Shown piece by piece: positions 1 through 8,547 of a DNA stretch of 64,000 nucleotides. Made by a program: the position numbers and the translations under genes. Below the pieces are notes generated by a model. The model saw nothing but the letters and a program-made list of their open reading frames with translations, was not told the DNA's origin and did not search any database. Location: assembly GCA_029865845.1 (NCBI GenBank), contig JARXAM010000027.1, positions 1 through 64,000 on the forward strand, written 5' to 3'. This DNA is from Rhodoferax sp. (lineage in GTDB: Bacteria > Pseudomonadota > Gammaproteobacteria > Burkholderiales > Burkholderiaceae_C). The first letter of the stretch is position 1. Each line of letters opens with the position of its first letter.

Positions 1-62
1 ACTTGCTGTACCAGCGCAAAGCGTTGCGCTTCCTTCGTACTCATCATCACGTCCTTGCCCAT
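1..62 (-). CDS. Partial transposase-like gene (5' end only)
   Basis: On the minus strand an ATG at 62 opens a frame that runs off the left edge and encodes about 20 residues: MGKDVMMSTKEAQRFALVQQ. The STKEAQRF stretch resembles the start of helix-turn-helix transposases of the IS1202/ISNCY type, which I recall rather than searched. Alternative ATGs lie at 47 and 44. The adjacent DNA carries two AAAGGGGACA copies, as expected near the terminus of such an element. Only the extreme N-terminus is visible, so intactness cannot be judged. Confidence 0.45.
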   Translation of the reverse strand, partial: MGKDVMMSTKEAQRFALVQQ

Positions 63-85
63 GTCTTGCCTGTCCCATCCAACAT

Positions 86-119
86 AAAGGGGACACTTCT
101 ACTTGGGGCAAAGGGGACA
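86..119. repeat. Two direct AAAGGGGACA repeats
   Basis: AAAGGGGACA occurs at 86-95 and again at 110-119, 24 bp apart. They sit outside the transposase-like start codon and before the rpsO promoter region, and are read as transposase-binding repeats at an IS end. Confidence 0.5.
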
Positions 120-141
120 TTACCGTTTTGGGCTCACACTG

Positions 142-171
142 TTTTGTGGGCGGGCGGCTTGCGGATACAAT
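142..171 (+). promoter_or_regulatory. Probable rpsO promoter
   Basis: A good -10 hexamer TACAAT lies at 166-171, with only a weak -35 candidate around 142-149 (TTTTGT/TTGTGG). This is the only sigma70-like match between the IS end and rpsO, which begins at 255. It leaves a leader of roughly 75 nt that could host S15 autoregulation. Confidence 0.4.
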
Positions 172-254
172 CGACAGGCTTTGCATAGGGCAAGGCGCAC
201 GCCAAGAGCCGTTCCAGCACTTGGCGCAAGTTAAAACACCATAAGGAAAAACAC

Positions 255-521
255 ATGATCGCTTCCAGCATCAAAGCTGCAGTTGTCAAAGACAACGCCC
301 GTTCCGCCGCCGACACCGGTAGCCCAGAAGTGCAAGTGGCACTGCTGACTGCCCGTATCAACGAGCTGACTCCACACTTCAAGACCCACGCCAAAGACCA
401 CCATGGTCGTCGCGGTTTGCTGCGCATGGTGAGCCGTCGCCGTAAGCTCTTGGATTACTTGAACTCCAAGGACCACGATCGCTACGTTGCCTTGATTACC
501 AAGCTGGGTCTGCGCAAGTAA
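255..521 (+). CDS. rpsO: 30S ribosomal protein S15
   Basis: This encodes ribosomal protein S15, a primary 16S rRNA-binding protein of the 30S platform. The 88-residue length matches the family, and the core contains the expected conserved stretches ([13 protein letters not shown] near residue 20, and [21 protein letters not shown] in the middle). The ATG at 255 is preceded by AAGGAA. The gene is followed by a strong intrinsic terminator and then pnp, the same rpsO-pnp order as in many proteobacteria, where S15 represses its own translation and PNPase controls its own leader. Confidence 0.98.
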   Translation: MIASSIKAAVVKDNARSAADTGSPEVQVALLTARINELTPHFKTHAKDHHGRRGLLRMVSRRRKLLDYLNSKDHDRYVALITKLGLRK

Positions 522-540
522 GCGACCAACTGAATGACGA

Positions 541-575
541 ACGCCTGAGTTAGGTCACTAGCTCAGGCGTTTTTT
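541..575 (+). terminator. Intrinsic terminator of rpsO
   Basis: ACGCCTGAGTTAG at 541-553 pairs with CTAGCTCAGGCGT at 558-570 around a GTCA loop, with one G-T wobble, followed by a run of Ts to 575. It lies about 20 nt after the rpsO stop codon. It probably ends most rpsO transcripts, with read-through or a separate promoter feeding pnp. Confidence 0.9.
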
Positions 576-610
576 ACTTCGGAGACTGCAAAAACAGAAC
601 GAAGCTGTGT

Positions 611-656
611 CATTCCAAAGGCCTTGCCCCCGTGAGCGGGCAGTGTTTCTGGAATG
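611..656 (+). promoter_or_regulatory. pnp leader hairpin (possible RNase III site)
   Basis: In the leader before pnp, CATTCCA at 611-617 pairs with TGGAATG at 650-656, and inside this TGCCC at 625-629 pairs with GGGCA at 638-642. A further small GGATG/CATCC hairpin follows near 693-707. In E. coli a double stem in the pnp leader is cut by RNase III and then mediates PNPase autocontrol. This stem sits in the equivalent place, but cleavage here is inference. Confidence 0.45.
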
Positions 657-742
657 GCATCGTGGACTGTGTTGTGGAATCCGGGCTGTGGCGGGATGGC
701 CTGCATCCTCCGATACAACTTGACACTCACAGGAGCATCACC

Positions 743-2848
743 ATGAGCATTTTCAACAAAGTTACCAAGACCTTCCAATGGGGTCAGCACACCGTCACCA
801 TGGAAACCGGCGAGATCGCGCGCCAATCCACCGGTGCGGTGTTGCTCGACATGGACGGCACCGTTGTGCTGGCCACCGTGGTCGGCAAGACTGAAGGCAA
901 GCCAGGCCAAGACTTTTTCCCCCTGACCGTCGATTACTTGGAAAAGTCGTATGCCGCCGGCAAGATTCCTGGCAGTTTCTTTAAACGCGAAGGCCGCCCC
1001 AGTGAATACGAGACGCTGACCAGCCGCCTGATTGACCGCCCTATCCGCCCTCTTTTTCCTGAAGGCTTCTTCAACGAAGTGCATGTGGTGGTGCACACGG
1101 TCTCCCTGAACCCTGAAGTGGATGCTGACATCGCATCCATGATTGCGGTGAGCGCTGCGTTGTCCATTTCCGGCATTCCGTTCAACGGCCCCATCGGCGC
1201 CGCCCGCGTGGGTTACGTCAACGGCGAATACGTGTTGAACCCCGGCCAGACCGCACGCAAAGACTCCATCATGGACTTGGTTGTTGCAGGTACCGAAGCG
1301 GCCGTATTGATGGTGGAGTCCGAAGCACAACAACTGTCTGAAGAAGTGATGTTGGGCGCTGTGGTCTACGGCCACGAGCAGAGCAAGACCGCTATCAACG
1401 CCATCCACGAATTGGTGCGTGACGCCGGCAAGCCGTTGTGGGACTGGAAAGCGCCTGCCCGTGACGAAGCGCTGATCGCCAAGGTCGATGCCCACGGCAA
1501 AGACAAGCTGGTGGCTGCTTACCAAATCCGCAACAAACAAGCCCGTACCCAAGCCTGCCGCGCGGCCTATGCAGACGTGTTCGCAGGTTTGAAGGCGGAC
1601 GGCATTGAGTTTGACAGCGTCAAGGTCGAAGGCCTGTTGTTTGACATTGAAGCCAAAATTGTTCGCGGCCAAATTTTGGCAGGCGAGCCCCGTATCGACG
1701 GCCGCGATACACGCACGGTGCGCGCCATCGAAATCCGCAACGGTGTGCTGCCCCGCACCCACGGTTCTACCTTGTTCACCCGTGGGGAAACCCAGGCCTT
1801 GGTGATCGCGACCTTGGGCACCGAGCGCGATGCCCAGCGCATTGACGCTTTGAGCGGCGAGTACGAAGACCGTTTCATGCTGCACTACAACATGCCTCCC
1901 TTTGCCACTGGCGAAACCGGCCGCGTGGGCACGCCCAAGCGCCGCGAAATCGGTCACGGCCGTTTGGCCAAGCGTGCTTTGGTTGCCGTGTTGCCGACCA
2001 AAGAAGAGTTCCCTTATTCCCTGCGTGTGGTGTCGGAAATCACGGAGTCCAACGGTTCGTCTTCCATGGCTTCCGTGTGCGGCGGCTGCTTGTCCCTGAT
2101 GGATGCTGGCGTACCTTTGAAGGCACACGTGGCGGGTATCGCCATGGGCCTGATCAAGGAAGAAAACCGCTTTGCAGTGTTGACTGACATCCTGGGTGAC
2201 GAAGATCACCTGGGCGATATGGACTTCAAGGTAGCAGGTACTACCAACGGCATCACTGCACTGCAGATGGACATCAAGATCCAGGGCATCACCAAGGAAA
2301 TCATGCAAGTGGCATTGGCTCAGGCCAAGGAGGCGCGCGTGCACATTCTGGGCGAAATGCAAAAGTCCATGGCTGAGGCACGTACCGAAGTGTCCAACTT
2401 TGCGCCGCGTCTGTTCAGCTTCAAGATCAATCCCGAAAAAATCCGTGACGTCATCGGCAAGGGCGGCTCTGTGATCCGCGCACTGACCGAAGAAACCGGC
2501 ACCCAAATCAATATTGAGGAAGACGGCACTATCACCATCGCATCGGCTGATCCAGCCAAGGCAGAAGAAGCCAAGCGCCGCATCGAGCAGATCACTGCAG
2601 AAGTGGAAATCGGCAAGGTCTACGAAGGCCCGATCACAAAGATCTTGGACTTCGGCGCACTGGTCAATCTGCTGCCGGGCAAGGATGGTCTGTTGCATAT
2701 CAGCCAGATCGCCCACGAGCGCGTGGAGAAGGTCACCGACTACCTGTCCGAAGGCCAAATCGTCAAGGTCAAGGTGCTGGAAACCGACGAAAAGGGCCGC
2801 ATCAAGCTGTCCATGAAGGCGTTGATCGAGCGTCCCGCGCAAGAATAA
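743..2848 (+). CDS. pnp: Polyribonucleotide nucleotidyltransferase (PNPase)
   Basis: PNPase degrades RNA 3' to 5' by phosphorolysis and is part of the mRNA decay machinery. The start at 743 gives a 701-residue protein beginning [11 protein letters not shown]. The frame stays open upstream to 632, but that part lies in the structured leader, and ATG 743 has a nearby AGGAG. Two RNase PH folds are visible, the second beginning around residue 310 ([14 protein letters not shown]), with the acidic catalytic stretch [16 protein letters not shown] near 480. A KH domain with VIGKGGSVI lies near 570 and an S1 domain from about 620. The tail after S1 is short compared with enterobacterial PNPase. Confidence 0.98.
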   Translation: MSIFNKVTKTFQWGQHTVTMETGEIARQSTGAVLLDMDGTVVLATVVGKTEGKPGQDFFPLTVDYLEKSYAAGKIPGSFFKREGRPSEYETLTSRLIDRPIRPLFPEGFFNEVHVVVHTVSLNPEVDADIASMIAVSAALSISGIPFNGPIGAARVGYVNGEYVLNPGQTARKDSIMDLVVAGTEAAVLMVESEAQQLSEEVMLGAVVYGHEQSKTAINAIHELVRDAGKPLWDWKAPARDEALIAKVDAHGKDKLVAAYQIRNKQARTQACRAAYADVFAGLKADGIEFDSVKVEGLLFDIEAKIVRGQILAGEPRIDGRDTRTVRAIEIRNGVLPRTHGSTLFTRGETQALVIATLGTERDAQRIDALSGEYEDRFMLHYNMPPFATGETGRVGTPKRREIGHGRLAKRALVAVLPTKEEFPYSLRVVSEITESNGSSSMASVCGGCLSLMDAGVPLKAHVAGIAMGLIKEENRFAVLTDILGDEDHLGDMDFKVAGTTNGITALQMDIKIQGITKEIMQVALAQAKEARVHILGEMQKSMAEARTEVSNFAPRLFSFKINPEKIRDVIGKGGSVIRALTEETGTQINIEEDGTITIASADPAKAEEAKRRIEQITAEVEIGKVYEGPITKILDFGALVNLLPGKDGLLHISQIAHERVEKVTDYLSEGQIVKVKVLETDEKGRIKLSMKALIERPAQE

Positions 2849-2916
2849 ATCGGTGGTCTGCTATTGATTCGGTCGCATTTTGCGTTTAGCTCGCGGGTGC
2901 TGCCGGTCAATTTTCT

Positions 2917-3930
2917 ATGCGCGCATTTGAAATATCTTCCCCTGGTACGCCAGACGTTTTGCGTCTGGTACATCGGCCTGCGCCGGTAGCGGGGGCAGGA
3001 GAGGTTTGCATTCGGGTGTCCGCAAGCGGGATCAACCGGCCCGATGTGTTGCAGCGCGTGGGCAAATACCCGCCGCCTGCGGGCGCGTCGGATATTCCGG
3101 GGTTGGAGGTCGCGGGAACGATCGTCGATGGCGACCCGAAGGCCATGGCGCACGCGGGATTTCGTCTCGGAGACCGCGTATGCGCGCTGGTCGCTGGTGG
3201 AGGCTATGCAGAGTTGTGCTCGGCCCCTGTCGCGCAGTGTTTGCCTGTGCCGCTAGGCTGGACTGATGCACAGGCAGCGGGATTGCCTGAGACCTGCTTC
3301 ACGGTGTGGACCAATGTGTTCGAGCGGGGGCAATTGCAGTCTGGCGATGTCTTGCTAGTGCAGGGCGGTACCAGTGGCATTGGAGTCACTGCCATCCAGT
3401 TGGCCAAGGCCTTTGGTGCGACCGTTATCGCCACTGCGGGATCGGATGACAAGTGTGCGGCCTGCCTGTCATTGGGAGCCGATTTTGCGATCAACTACCG
3501 CACCCATGATTTTGAGTTGGAGGCAATGCGCATCACCCAAGGTCGCGGTGTGGATGTGATTTTGGATATGGTGGCTGGCCCCTACGTTGTTAAAGAGGTG
3601 CGCTGCCTCGCGCAAGAAGGGCGTCTGCTCCTGATTGCGGTGCAGGGTGGTGTACAGGCGGAGTTCGATGCGGGTTTGGTGTTGCGCAAGCGCCTCACGC
3701 TTAGTGGCTCCACCTTGCGTGCACGGTCTGCGGCGGTCAAGGCGGAAATTGCCCGTGCACTGCGCGTGCGCGTGTGGCCTATGTTGGAACGCAATGTGAT
3801 TCGCCCTGTGGTGCATCAGGTGTTTGCTGTTGGACGTGCTTCAACGTCTATTGCAGCTGCGCAAGCGCACACAGTGATGGAAAGCAATGTTCATATCGGA
3901 AAGCTAGTTTTGGATTGGGAAACTGCATGA
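2917..3930 (+). CDS. NAD(P)H quinone oxidoreductase, PIG3/QorA type
   Basis: This is a 337-residue zinc-independent medium-chain dehydrogenase of the quinone oxidoreductase (PIG3-like) group, expected to reduce quinones or enones with NADPH in the cytoplasm. The N-terminal GroES-like half contains GINRPDVLQR near residue 40 and PGLEVAGTI near 65. The Rossmann half carries the nucleotide loop GGTSGIGVTAIQLAK near residue 150. Structural zinc ligands of alcohol dehydrogenases are absent. Its stop codon overlaps the tpiA start (ATGA), so the two are translationally coupled. The same gene pair is common in Burkholderiales. The physiological substrate is unknown. Confidence 0.9.
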   Translation: MRAFEISSPGTPDVLRLVHRPAPVAGAGEVCIRVSASGINRPDVLQRVGKYPPPAGASDIPGLEVAGTIVDGDPKAMAHAGFRLGDRVCALVAGGGYAELCSAPVAQCLPVPLGWTDAQAAGLPETCFTVWTNVFERGQLQSGDVLLVQGGTSGIGVTAIQLAKAFGATVIATAGSDDKCAACLSLGADFAINYRTHDFELEAMRITQGRGVDVILDMVAGPYVVKEVRCLAQEGRLLLIAVQGGVQAEFDAGLVLRKRLTLSGSTLRARSAAVKAEIARALRVRVWPMLERNVIRPVVHQVFAVGRASTSIAAAQAHTVMESNVHIGKLVLDWETA

Positions 3931-4679
3931 AAAAGAAATTGATTGCCGGAAATTGGAAGATGAATGGCACTCTGGCTGCCAATGCAACGCTGCTGGAGCA
4001 GGTGCATGCGGGGTTGCCGGCCGCACCCTGTCTGGTTGCGGTGTGCGTACCTGCAGCGTATTTGCAGCAGGCGGTGGCCTTGAATAAGCCCGTGAATGCG
4101 GTCGCAGTGGGCGCGCAGGATGTGTCGGCTTTTGAGTCAGGTGCGTACACCGGCGAAATCTCCGCTGGCATGTTGCGTGATCTGGGTGTGCGTTACGGCA
4201 TCGTGGGTCACTCTGAGCGCCGCCAGTACCATGGTGAAAGCGACGCGACGGTGGCCGCCAAGGCACAGAAGGCGCTTGCATGCGGTGTGATCCCCATTGT
4301 GTGCGTCGGCGAAACGTTGGAGGAGCGCGAGGCAGGCAAGACCGTTGACGTGGTAAAGCGCCAGTTGGCCGCCGTAATCCATGCCAATGGCCATTGCATC
4401 AGCGAAATTGTGGTGGCCTACGAACCCGTCTGGGCAATCGGCACAGGCAAGACGGCAAGCCCTGAACAGGCGCAAGAGGTGCATGCCGTGCTTCGCGGGC
4501 AACTGGCGGCGGCCACCCCCCATGCGGAACGAGTGCACATTTTGTACGGCGGTAGCATGAATGCCGCCAATGCGCAGCAGTTACTCGCCCAGAAAGACAT
4601 CGATGGCGGCTTAGTAGGGGGCGCATCCCTCAAGGCAGCTGACTTTTTGACCATTATCACTGCCGCGTCGGCAGCCTGA
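3927..4679 (+). CDS. tpiA: Triosephosphate isomerase
   Basis: TpiA interconverts dihydroxyacetone phosphate and glyceraldehyde-3-phosphate in glycolysis and gluconeogenesis. The start at 3927 overlaps the upstream stop and yields a 250-residue protein opening with KLIAGNWKMNG, which holds the substrate-binding Asn and Lys. The catalytic His is in VGHSERR (about residue 95), the catalytic Glu in AYEPVWAIGTG (about 167), and the phosphate-binding GGS/GGASL loops are near the C-terminus. The open frame extends upstream to 3774, but that part overlaps the preceding gene and is not used. Confidence 0.98.
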   Translation: MKKKLIAGNWKMNGTLAANATLLEQVHAGLPAAPCLVAVCVPAAYLQQAVALNKPVNAVAVGAQDVSAFESGAYTGEISAGMLRDLGVRYGIVGHSERRQYHGESDATVAAKAQKALACGVIPIVCVGETLEEREAGKTVDVVKRQLAAVIHANGHCISEIVVAYEPVWAIGTGKTASPEQAQEVHAVLRGQLAAATPHAERVHILYGGSMNAANAQQLLAQKDIDGGLVGGASLKAADFLTIITAASAA

Positions 4680-4703
4680 TTGAATTTGATTTAGGAGTAA
4701 TCT

Positions 4704-5063
4704 ATGAACCTCGTTATCACCCTCATACTGACCGTCCAATTGATCGCTGCAGTGGCAATGATTGGGCTGATCCTTGTGCAGCACGGCAAGGGGGCTGACA
4801 TGGGTGCAGCATTCGGAAGTGGCGGATCGGGCAGCTTGTTTGGTGCCAGTGGCAGCGCCAACTTTCTGTCACGCACAACCGCCATTTTGGCGACGGTGTT
4901 TTTCGTCTGCACCTTGGCGTTGGCGTATTTCGGTAACTTGCGGCCTGCAAGCTCTGGCTCGGTGTTGGAGGGGGCTGCGGTTGTTACGCCTCCCGCGGCA
5001 CCTGCCGCAGATACCGCGCCTGCGGTCCCTGCTTCGGGTGCGGCACAGATCCCCGCCAAATAA
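4704..5063 (+). CDS. secG: Preprotein translocase subunit SecG
   Basis: SecG is the small non-essential subunit of the SecYEG translocon in the inner membrane. The 119-residue product has two hydrophobic segments, near residues 3-25 and 52-74. They flank the conserved cytoplasmic loop [20 protein letters not shown], and an Ala/Pro-rich tail follows. A GGAG ribosome site precedes the ATG. It lies between tpiA and tRNA-Leu, the usual betaproteobacterial position. Confidence 0.97.
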   Translation: MNLVITLILTVQLIAAVAMIGLILVQHGKGADMGAAFGSGGSGSLFGASGSANFLSRTTAILATVFFVCTLALAYFGNLRPASSGSVLEGAAVVTPPAAPAADTAPAVPASGAAQIPAK

Positions 5064-5123
5064 TCGGCTTCGGAAAACCTGAATCCCGGCGGGTCAAGGG
5101 GGAAATTCAGGGTAAACTCTAGG

Positions 5124-5172
5124 GCTGATGAATAAGCAAATGCCGCAAGGCTCCTCACGCAAATTCATCAGC
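5124..5172. repeat. Inverted repeat upstream of tRNA-Leu
   Basis: GCTGATGAAT at 5124-5133 is repeated inverted as ATTCATCAGC at 5163-5172, a perfect 10-bp match separated by 29 nt and ending 8 nt before the tRNA. There is no T-run, so it is not a classical terminator. It might stabilise or process the secG-tRNA transcript. Confidence 0.5.
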
Positions 5173-5180
5173 TGAGAGCA

Positions 5181-5265
5181 GCCGTCGTGGTGAAATTGGT
5201 AGACACGCTATCTTGAGGGGGTAGTGGCGAAAGCTGTGCGAGTTCGAGTCTCGCCGACGGCACCA
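5181..5265 (+). tRNA. tRNA-Leu (anticodon GAG)
   Basis: An 85-nt class II tRNA. The acceptor stem GCCGTCG pairs with CGACGGC, followed by discriminator A and an encoded CCA at 5263-5265. The D-arm region has GGTGAAATTGGTAGAC and the anticodon loop is CTTGAGG, giving GAG, which reads CUC/CUU codons. A long variable arm and GTTCGAGTC T-loop follow. Placement between secG and nuoA is a conserved arrangement in Burkholderiales. Confidence 0.97.
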
Positions 5266-5329
5266 GAAAAAATCAGCCCGCGCAGGTTCTACCCCTGTAG
5301 CTGGCATTCATGGTGATCAGAATTTCAAG

Positions 5330-5689
5330 ATGAACCTCGATCAATATCTCCCCGTTCTGCTGTTCATCTTGGTCGGTATCGGCATTGGTGTACTCCCGCA
5401 GGTACTTGGTTACCTGCTGGGCCCCAACAGGCCCGATGCGGCAAAAAACTCCCCCTACGAGTGCGGCTTTGAGGCATTTGAAGATGCCCGCATGAAGTTT
5501 GACGTGCGGTATTACCTCGTTGCCATTCTTTTCATTTTGTTTGACTTGGAAACGGCCTTTTTGTTTCCTTGGGCGGTGTCCTTGCGTGATCTTGGATTGT
5601 TTGGCTTTGTAGTGGGTGTCGAGTTCGTGGTCATCCTGACCATTGGATTTGTCTACATGTGGAAAAAAGGCGCTCTGGACTGGGAGTAA
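5330..5689 (+). CDS. nuoA: NADH-quinone oxidoreductase subunit A
   Basis: NuoA is a small membrane subunit of respiratory complex I, at the junction of the peripheral and membrane arms near the quinone site. The 119-residue protein has three hydrophobic segments, and the conserved loop carries [21 protein letters not shown] (residues about 40-60) including the conserved Cys. It is the first gene of the nuo operon and begins 64 nt after the tRNA-Leu gene; a promoter between the two is not obvious. Confidence 0.98.
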   Translation: MNLDQYLPVLLFILVGIGIGVLPQVLGYLLGPNRPDAAKNSPYECGFEAFEDARMKFDVRYYLVAILFILFDLETAFLFPWAVSLRDLGLFGFVVGVEFVVILTIGFVYMWKKGALDWE

Positions 5690-5693
5690 CGCA

Positions 5694-6173
5694 ATGATTG
5701 AAGGCGTTTTCAAAGAAGGCTTTGCCACGACGAGTTATGACTCGGTTGTGAATTGGGCAAAAACCGGTTCGATTTGGCCGATGACCTTTGGCTTGGCGTG
5801 TTGTGCCGTAGAGATGATGCACGCAGCGGCCGCGAGGTATGACATTAGCCGATTCGGTTCGGAGGTCTTTCGTGCAAGTCCCCGTCAATCCGATTTGATG
5901 ATTGTGGCGGGTACGTTGTGCAACAAGATGGCACCGGCACTGCGCAAGGTGTACGACCAAATGTCGGAACCCCGCTGGGTTATCAGTATGGGATCGTGTG
6001 CCAATGGTGGCGGCTACTACCACTACAGCTACTCCGTGGTGCGGGGTTGCGATCGTATCGTGCCCGTGGACGTGTATGTGCCGGGCTGTCCGCCCACTGC
6101 GGAAGCGCTGTTGTATGGGATTTTGCAGCTGCAGCAGAAGATTCGTCGTACCGAAACCATTGCCCGCGCTTGA
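5694..6173 (+). CDS. nuoB: NADH-quinone oxidoreductase subunit B
   Basis: NuoB (PSST) carries the terminal 4Fe-4S cluster N2 that reduces quinone in complex I. The start at 5694 lies 4 nt after nuoA and gives a 159-residue protein ([10 protein letters not shown]). Cluster ligands are visible as the adjacent Cys pair in [11 protein letters not shown] near residue 36, a Cys in GSCANGG near 101 and another in [10 protein letters not shown] near 131. The frame remains open upstream to 5643, but this overlaps nuoA. Confidence 0.98.
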   Translation: MIEGVFKEGFATTSYDSVVNWAKTGSIWPMTFGLACCAVEMMHAAAARYDISRFGSEVFRASPRQSDLMIVAGTLCNKMAPALRKVYDQMSEPRWVISMGSCANGGGYYHYSYSVVRGCDRIVPVDVYVPGCPPTAEALLYGILQLQQKIRRTETIARA

Positions 6174-6194
6174 AACTCCGTCGATAGGTAGACC

Positions 6195-6803
6195 ATGACC
6201 GTTTATTCCGTTCGCCCCGAAGATACTTTGGCCGCAGTACAGGCTGCGCTGGGGGACATAGTCAGGCGTGGTTCTGTGGACCTCGGCGAGGTTACCGTGG
6301 AAGTGGATGCTGCCCATTACCACGCCGCAGCGCTACGCTTGCGTGATGCGCCAGGCTGCAAGTTTGAGCAGTTGATCGATTTGTGTGGCGTGGACTATTC
6401 AGAGTACCGTGACCAGCCCAACGAGGGGCCGCGGTTCTGTGTTGTATCGCATCTTTTGTCGATTACCTTAAACCAGCGCTTGCGACTCAAGGTGTATGCA
6501 GCCGACGATGCCATGCCGATGGTGGATTCCGTTGCGGATCTATGGAGTTCTGCAAACTGGTTTGAACGCGAGGCATTCGACCTGTTTGGCATCGTGTTTG
6601 ACGGTCACGACGACCTGCGTCGCATCTTGACTGATTACGGCTTTATTGGTCACCCCTTCCGCAAGGATTTTCCTTTGAGTGGGCATGTGGAAATGCGTTA
6701 TGACGCGGAGTCTGCGCGTGTGGTGTACCAGCCTGTCACGGTGGAGCCCCGTGAAATTACGCCCCGCATCATCCGTGAAGACAACTATGGCGGATTGAAC
6801 TGA
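6195..6803 (+). CDS. nuoC: NADH-quinone oxidoreductase subunit C
   Basis: NuoC is the 30-kDa connecting subunit of the complex I peripheral arm and pairs with NuoD; it holds no cofactor. The 202-residue protein has the family signature in its C-terminal half: [17 protein letters not shown] near residue 120, [10 protein letters not shown], and [17 protein letters not shown] near 155. In this organism nuoC and nuoD are separate genes, not fused as in E. coli. Two nucleotides separate nuoC from nuoD. Confidence 0.97.
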   Translation: MTVYSVRPEDTLAAVQAALGDIVRRGSVDLGEVTVEVDAAHYHAAALRLRDAPGCKFEQLIDLCGVDYSEYRDQPNEGPRFCVVSHLLSITLNQRLRLKVYAADDAMPMVDSVADLWSSANWFEREAFDLFGIVFDGHDDLRRILTDYGFIGHPFRKDFPLSGHVEMRYDAESARVVYQPVTVEPREITPRIIREDNYGGLN

Positions 6804-6805
6804 TC

Positions 6806-8059
6806 ATGGCTGATATCAAGAACTACACACTGAACTTCGGTCCTCAGCACCCTGCTGCGCACGGCGTGTTGCGTCTCGTGCTGGAGCTTGACGGCGAAGT
6901 GATCCAGCGTGCCGATCCGCACATTGGTCTGTTGCATCGTGCAACCGAAAAGCTGGCGGAGAGCAAAACCTACATACAGTCATTGCCGTACATGGACCGC
7001 TTGGACTATGTGTCCATGATGTGTAATGAGCACGCCTATTGCCTGGCCATTGAAAAGCTTTTGGGCATCGCCGTGCCCCAGCGTGCGCAGTACATCCGGG
7101 TGATGTTTTCGGAAATTACGCGCTTGCTCAACCACCTGATGTGGCTGGGCTCACACGGAAACGATTGTGGTAGCTCCACCATTTTGATTTATACGTTCCG
7201 GGAACGTGAAGACCTCTTTGATATGTATGAGGCTGTCAGTGGAGCGCGTATGCACGCCGCTTACTTTCGCCCTGGTGGCGTGTACCGTGACCTGCCGGAC
7301 ACGATGCCTCAGTTCAAGGCGAGCAAAGTGCGCAATGCCAAGGGCGTGGCCGAGCTGAATAAAAACCGCCAAGGTTCGCTGTTGGACTTTATCGATGACT
7401 TCACGCAGCGATTTGTGGGCTGTTTGGAGGAGTACCACACCCTGCTTACAGAAAACCGCATCTGGAAACAGCGCACCGTGAATATCGGTGTTGTCAGCCC
7501 GGAGCGCGCTGTGAATCTTGGTTTTTCCGGGCCCATGTTGCGTGGGTCGGGCGTGGCGTGGGATCTGCGCAAAAAGCAGCCTTACGATGCCTATGACAAG
7601 TTGGACTTCGATATTCCTGTAGGCAAGACGGGTGACGTGTATGACCGTTACCTTGTACGAATGGAAGAAATGAAGCAGTCCAATCGCTTGATCAAGCAGT
7701 GCGTAGACTGGTTGCGAGCCAACCCCGGCCCGGTGATCACAGACAACTACAAGGTGGCAGCGCCCGCCAGAGAATCCATGAAGACCAACATGGAAGAGTT
7801 GATCCACCATTTCAAACTGTTTACCGAAGGGTTCCATGTGCCGCCGGGCGAGGCGTATGCGGCTGTGGAGCATCCCAAGGGAGAGTTTGGCATTTACATC
7901 GTCAGCGATGGTGCCAACAAGCCTTACCGCTTGAAGATCCGACCGCCGGGCTTCGTGCATCTTGCGGCACTCAACGAAATGGCCAAAGGCCACATGATTG
8001 CCGACGCTGTTTCCATCATTGGAACCATGGACATTGTTTTTGGAGAGATTGACCGATGA
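6806..8059 (+). CDS. nuoD: NADH-quinone oxidoreductase subunit D
   Basis: NuoD is the 49-kDa subunit that forms the quinone-binding cavity with NuoB. The 417-residue length is standard. It opens with [19 protein letters not shown], containing the conserved quinone-site His, and has [14 protein letters not shown] near residue 40 and a C-terminal GEIDR. Its last codons overlap the nuoE start (ATGA at 8056), pointing to coupled translation. Confidence 0.98.
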   Translation: MADIKNYTLNFGPQHPAAHGVLRLVLELDGEVIQRADPHIGLLHRATEKLAESKTYIQSLPYMDRLDYVSMMCNEHAYCLAIEKLLGIAVPQRAQYIRVMFSEITRLLNHLMWLGSHGNDCGSSTILIYTFREREDLFDMYEAVSGARMHAAYFRPGGVYRDLPDTMPQFKASKVRNAKGVAELNKNRQGSLLDFIDDFTQRFVGCLEEYHTLLTENRIWKQRTVNIGVVSPERAVNLGFSGPMLRGSGVAWDLRKKQPYDAYDKLDFDIPVGKTGDVYDRYLVRMEEMKQSNRLIKQCVDWLRANPGPVITDNYKVAAPARESMKTNMEELIHHFKLFTEGFHVPPGEAYAAVEHPKGEFGIYIVSDGANKPYRLKIRPPGFVHLAALNEMAKGHMIADAVSIIGTMDIVFGEIDR

Positions 8060-8547
8060 TCTCCGCCGCGACCAAAGTACGCTTCGACCGTGAAGTTGCC
8101 AAATATCCCGCAGATCAAAAGCAATCTGCGGTAATGGCTTGTCTTGCCATCGTTCAGCAAGAGTTGGGTTTTGTCAGTGCAGATAGCGAAAAGGTAATTG
8201 CCGAGCATCTCGGCATGGCGCCCATGGCCGTACACGAAGTGACCACCTTCTACAACATGTACAACCAACGTCCGGTTGGCAAATTCAAGTTGAATGTGTG
8301 CACCAACCTGCCGTGCCAATTGCGGGATGGACAAAAAGCGCTGCACCATCTGGAAGCCAAGTTGGGTATCCAAATGGGAGAGACCACGGCGGACGGACTA
8401 TTCACTCTTCAGCAAAGCGAGTGCTTGGGCGCGTGTGCAGATTCTCCCGTCATGCTGGTGAATGATCGTGCCATGTGCAGTTTTATGTCCAATGACAAAC
8501 TGGACCAGTTGGTAGACGAACTGCGTGCCTCGGAAGGACAAGCATGA
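8056..8547 (+). CDS. nuoE: NADH-quinone oxidoreductase subunit E
   Basis: NuoE is the 24-kDa thioredoxin-like subunit holding the 2Fe-2S cluster N1a in the NADH dehydrogenase module. The 163-residue product has four cluster Cys: CTNLPC near residues 82-87 and CLGAC near 123-127. The N-terminal helical part carries VTTFYNMYN. It overlaps nuoD upstream and nuoF downstream by four nucleotides each. Confidence 0.97.
   Translation: MISAATKVRFDREVAKYPADQKQSAVMACLAIVQQELGFVSADSEKVIAEHLGMAPMAVHEVTTFYNMYNQRPVGKFKLNVCTNLPCQLRDGQKALHHLEAKLGIQMGETTADGLFTLQQSECLGACADSPVMLVNDRAMCSFMSNDKLDQLVDELRASEGQA

Larger units (their letters stand above)
1..120 (-). mobile_element. Right end of an insertion-sequence-like element
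   Basis: The segment joins the start of a transposase-like reading frame (minus strand, ATG at 62) to two direct copies of AAAGGGGACA at 86-95 and 110-119. Repeated short GGGGACA-type motifs between the transposase gene and the element boundary are typical of several IS families. The outer boundary is probably near 120 but no target-site duplication can be seen, because the other end lies outside the window. Family assignment is from memory and tentative. Confidence 0.4.

Noticed and set aside
1-188. Short plus-strand frame at the left edge
   Set aside because: It crosses the IS end and the rpsO promoter; the minus-strand transposase start explains this DNA better.
563-2842. Long minus-strand frame across pnp
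   Set aside because: Its translation is a His/Gln-rich antisense product of the highly conserved pnp gene, a usual shadow in G+C-rich coding DNA.
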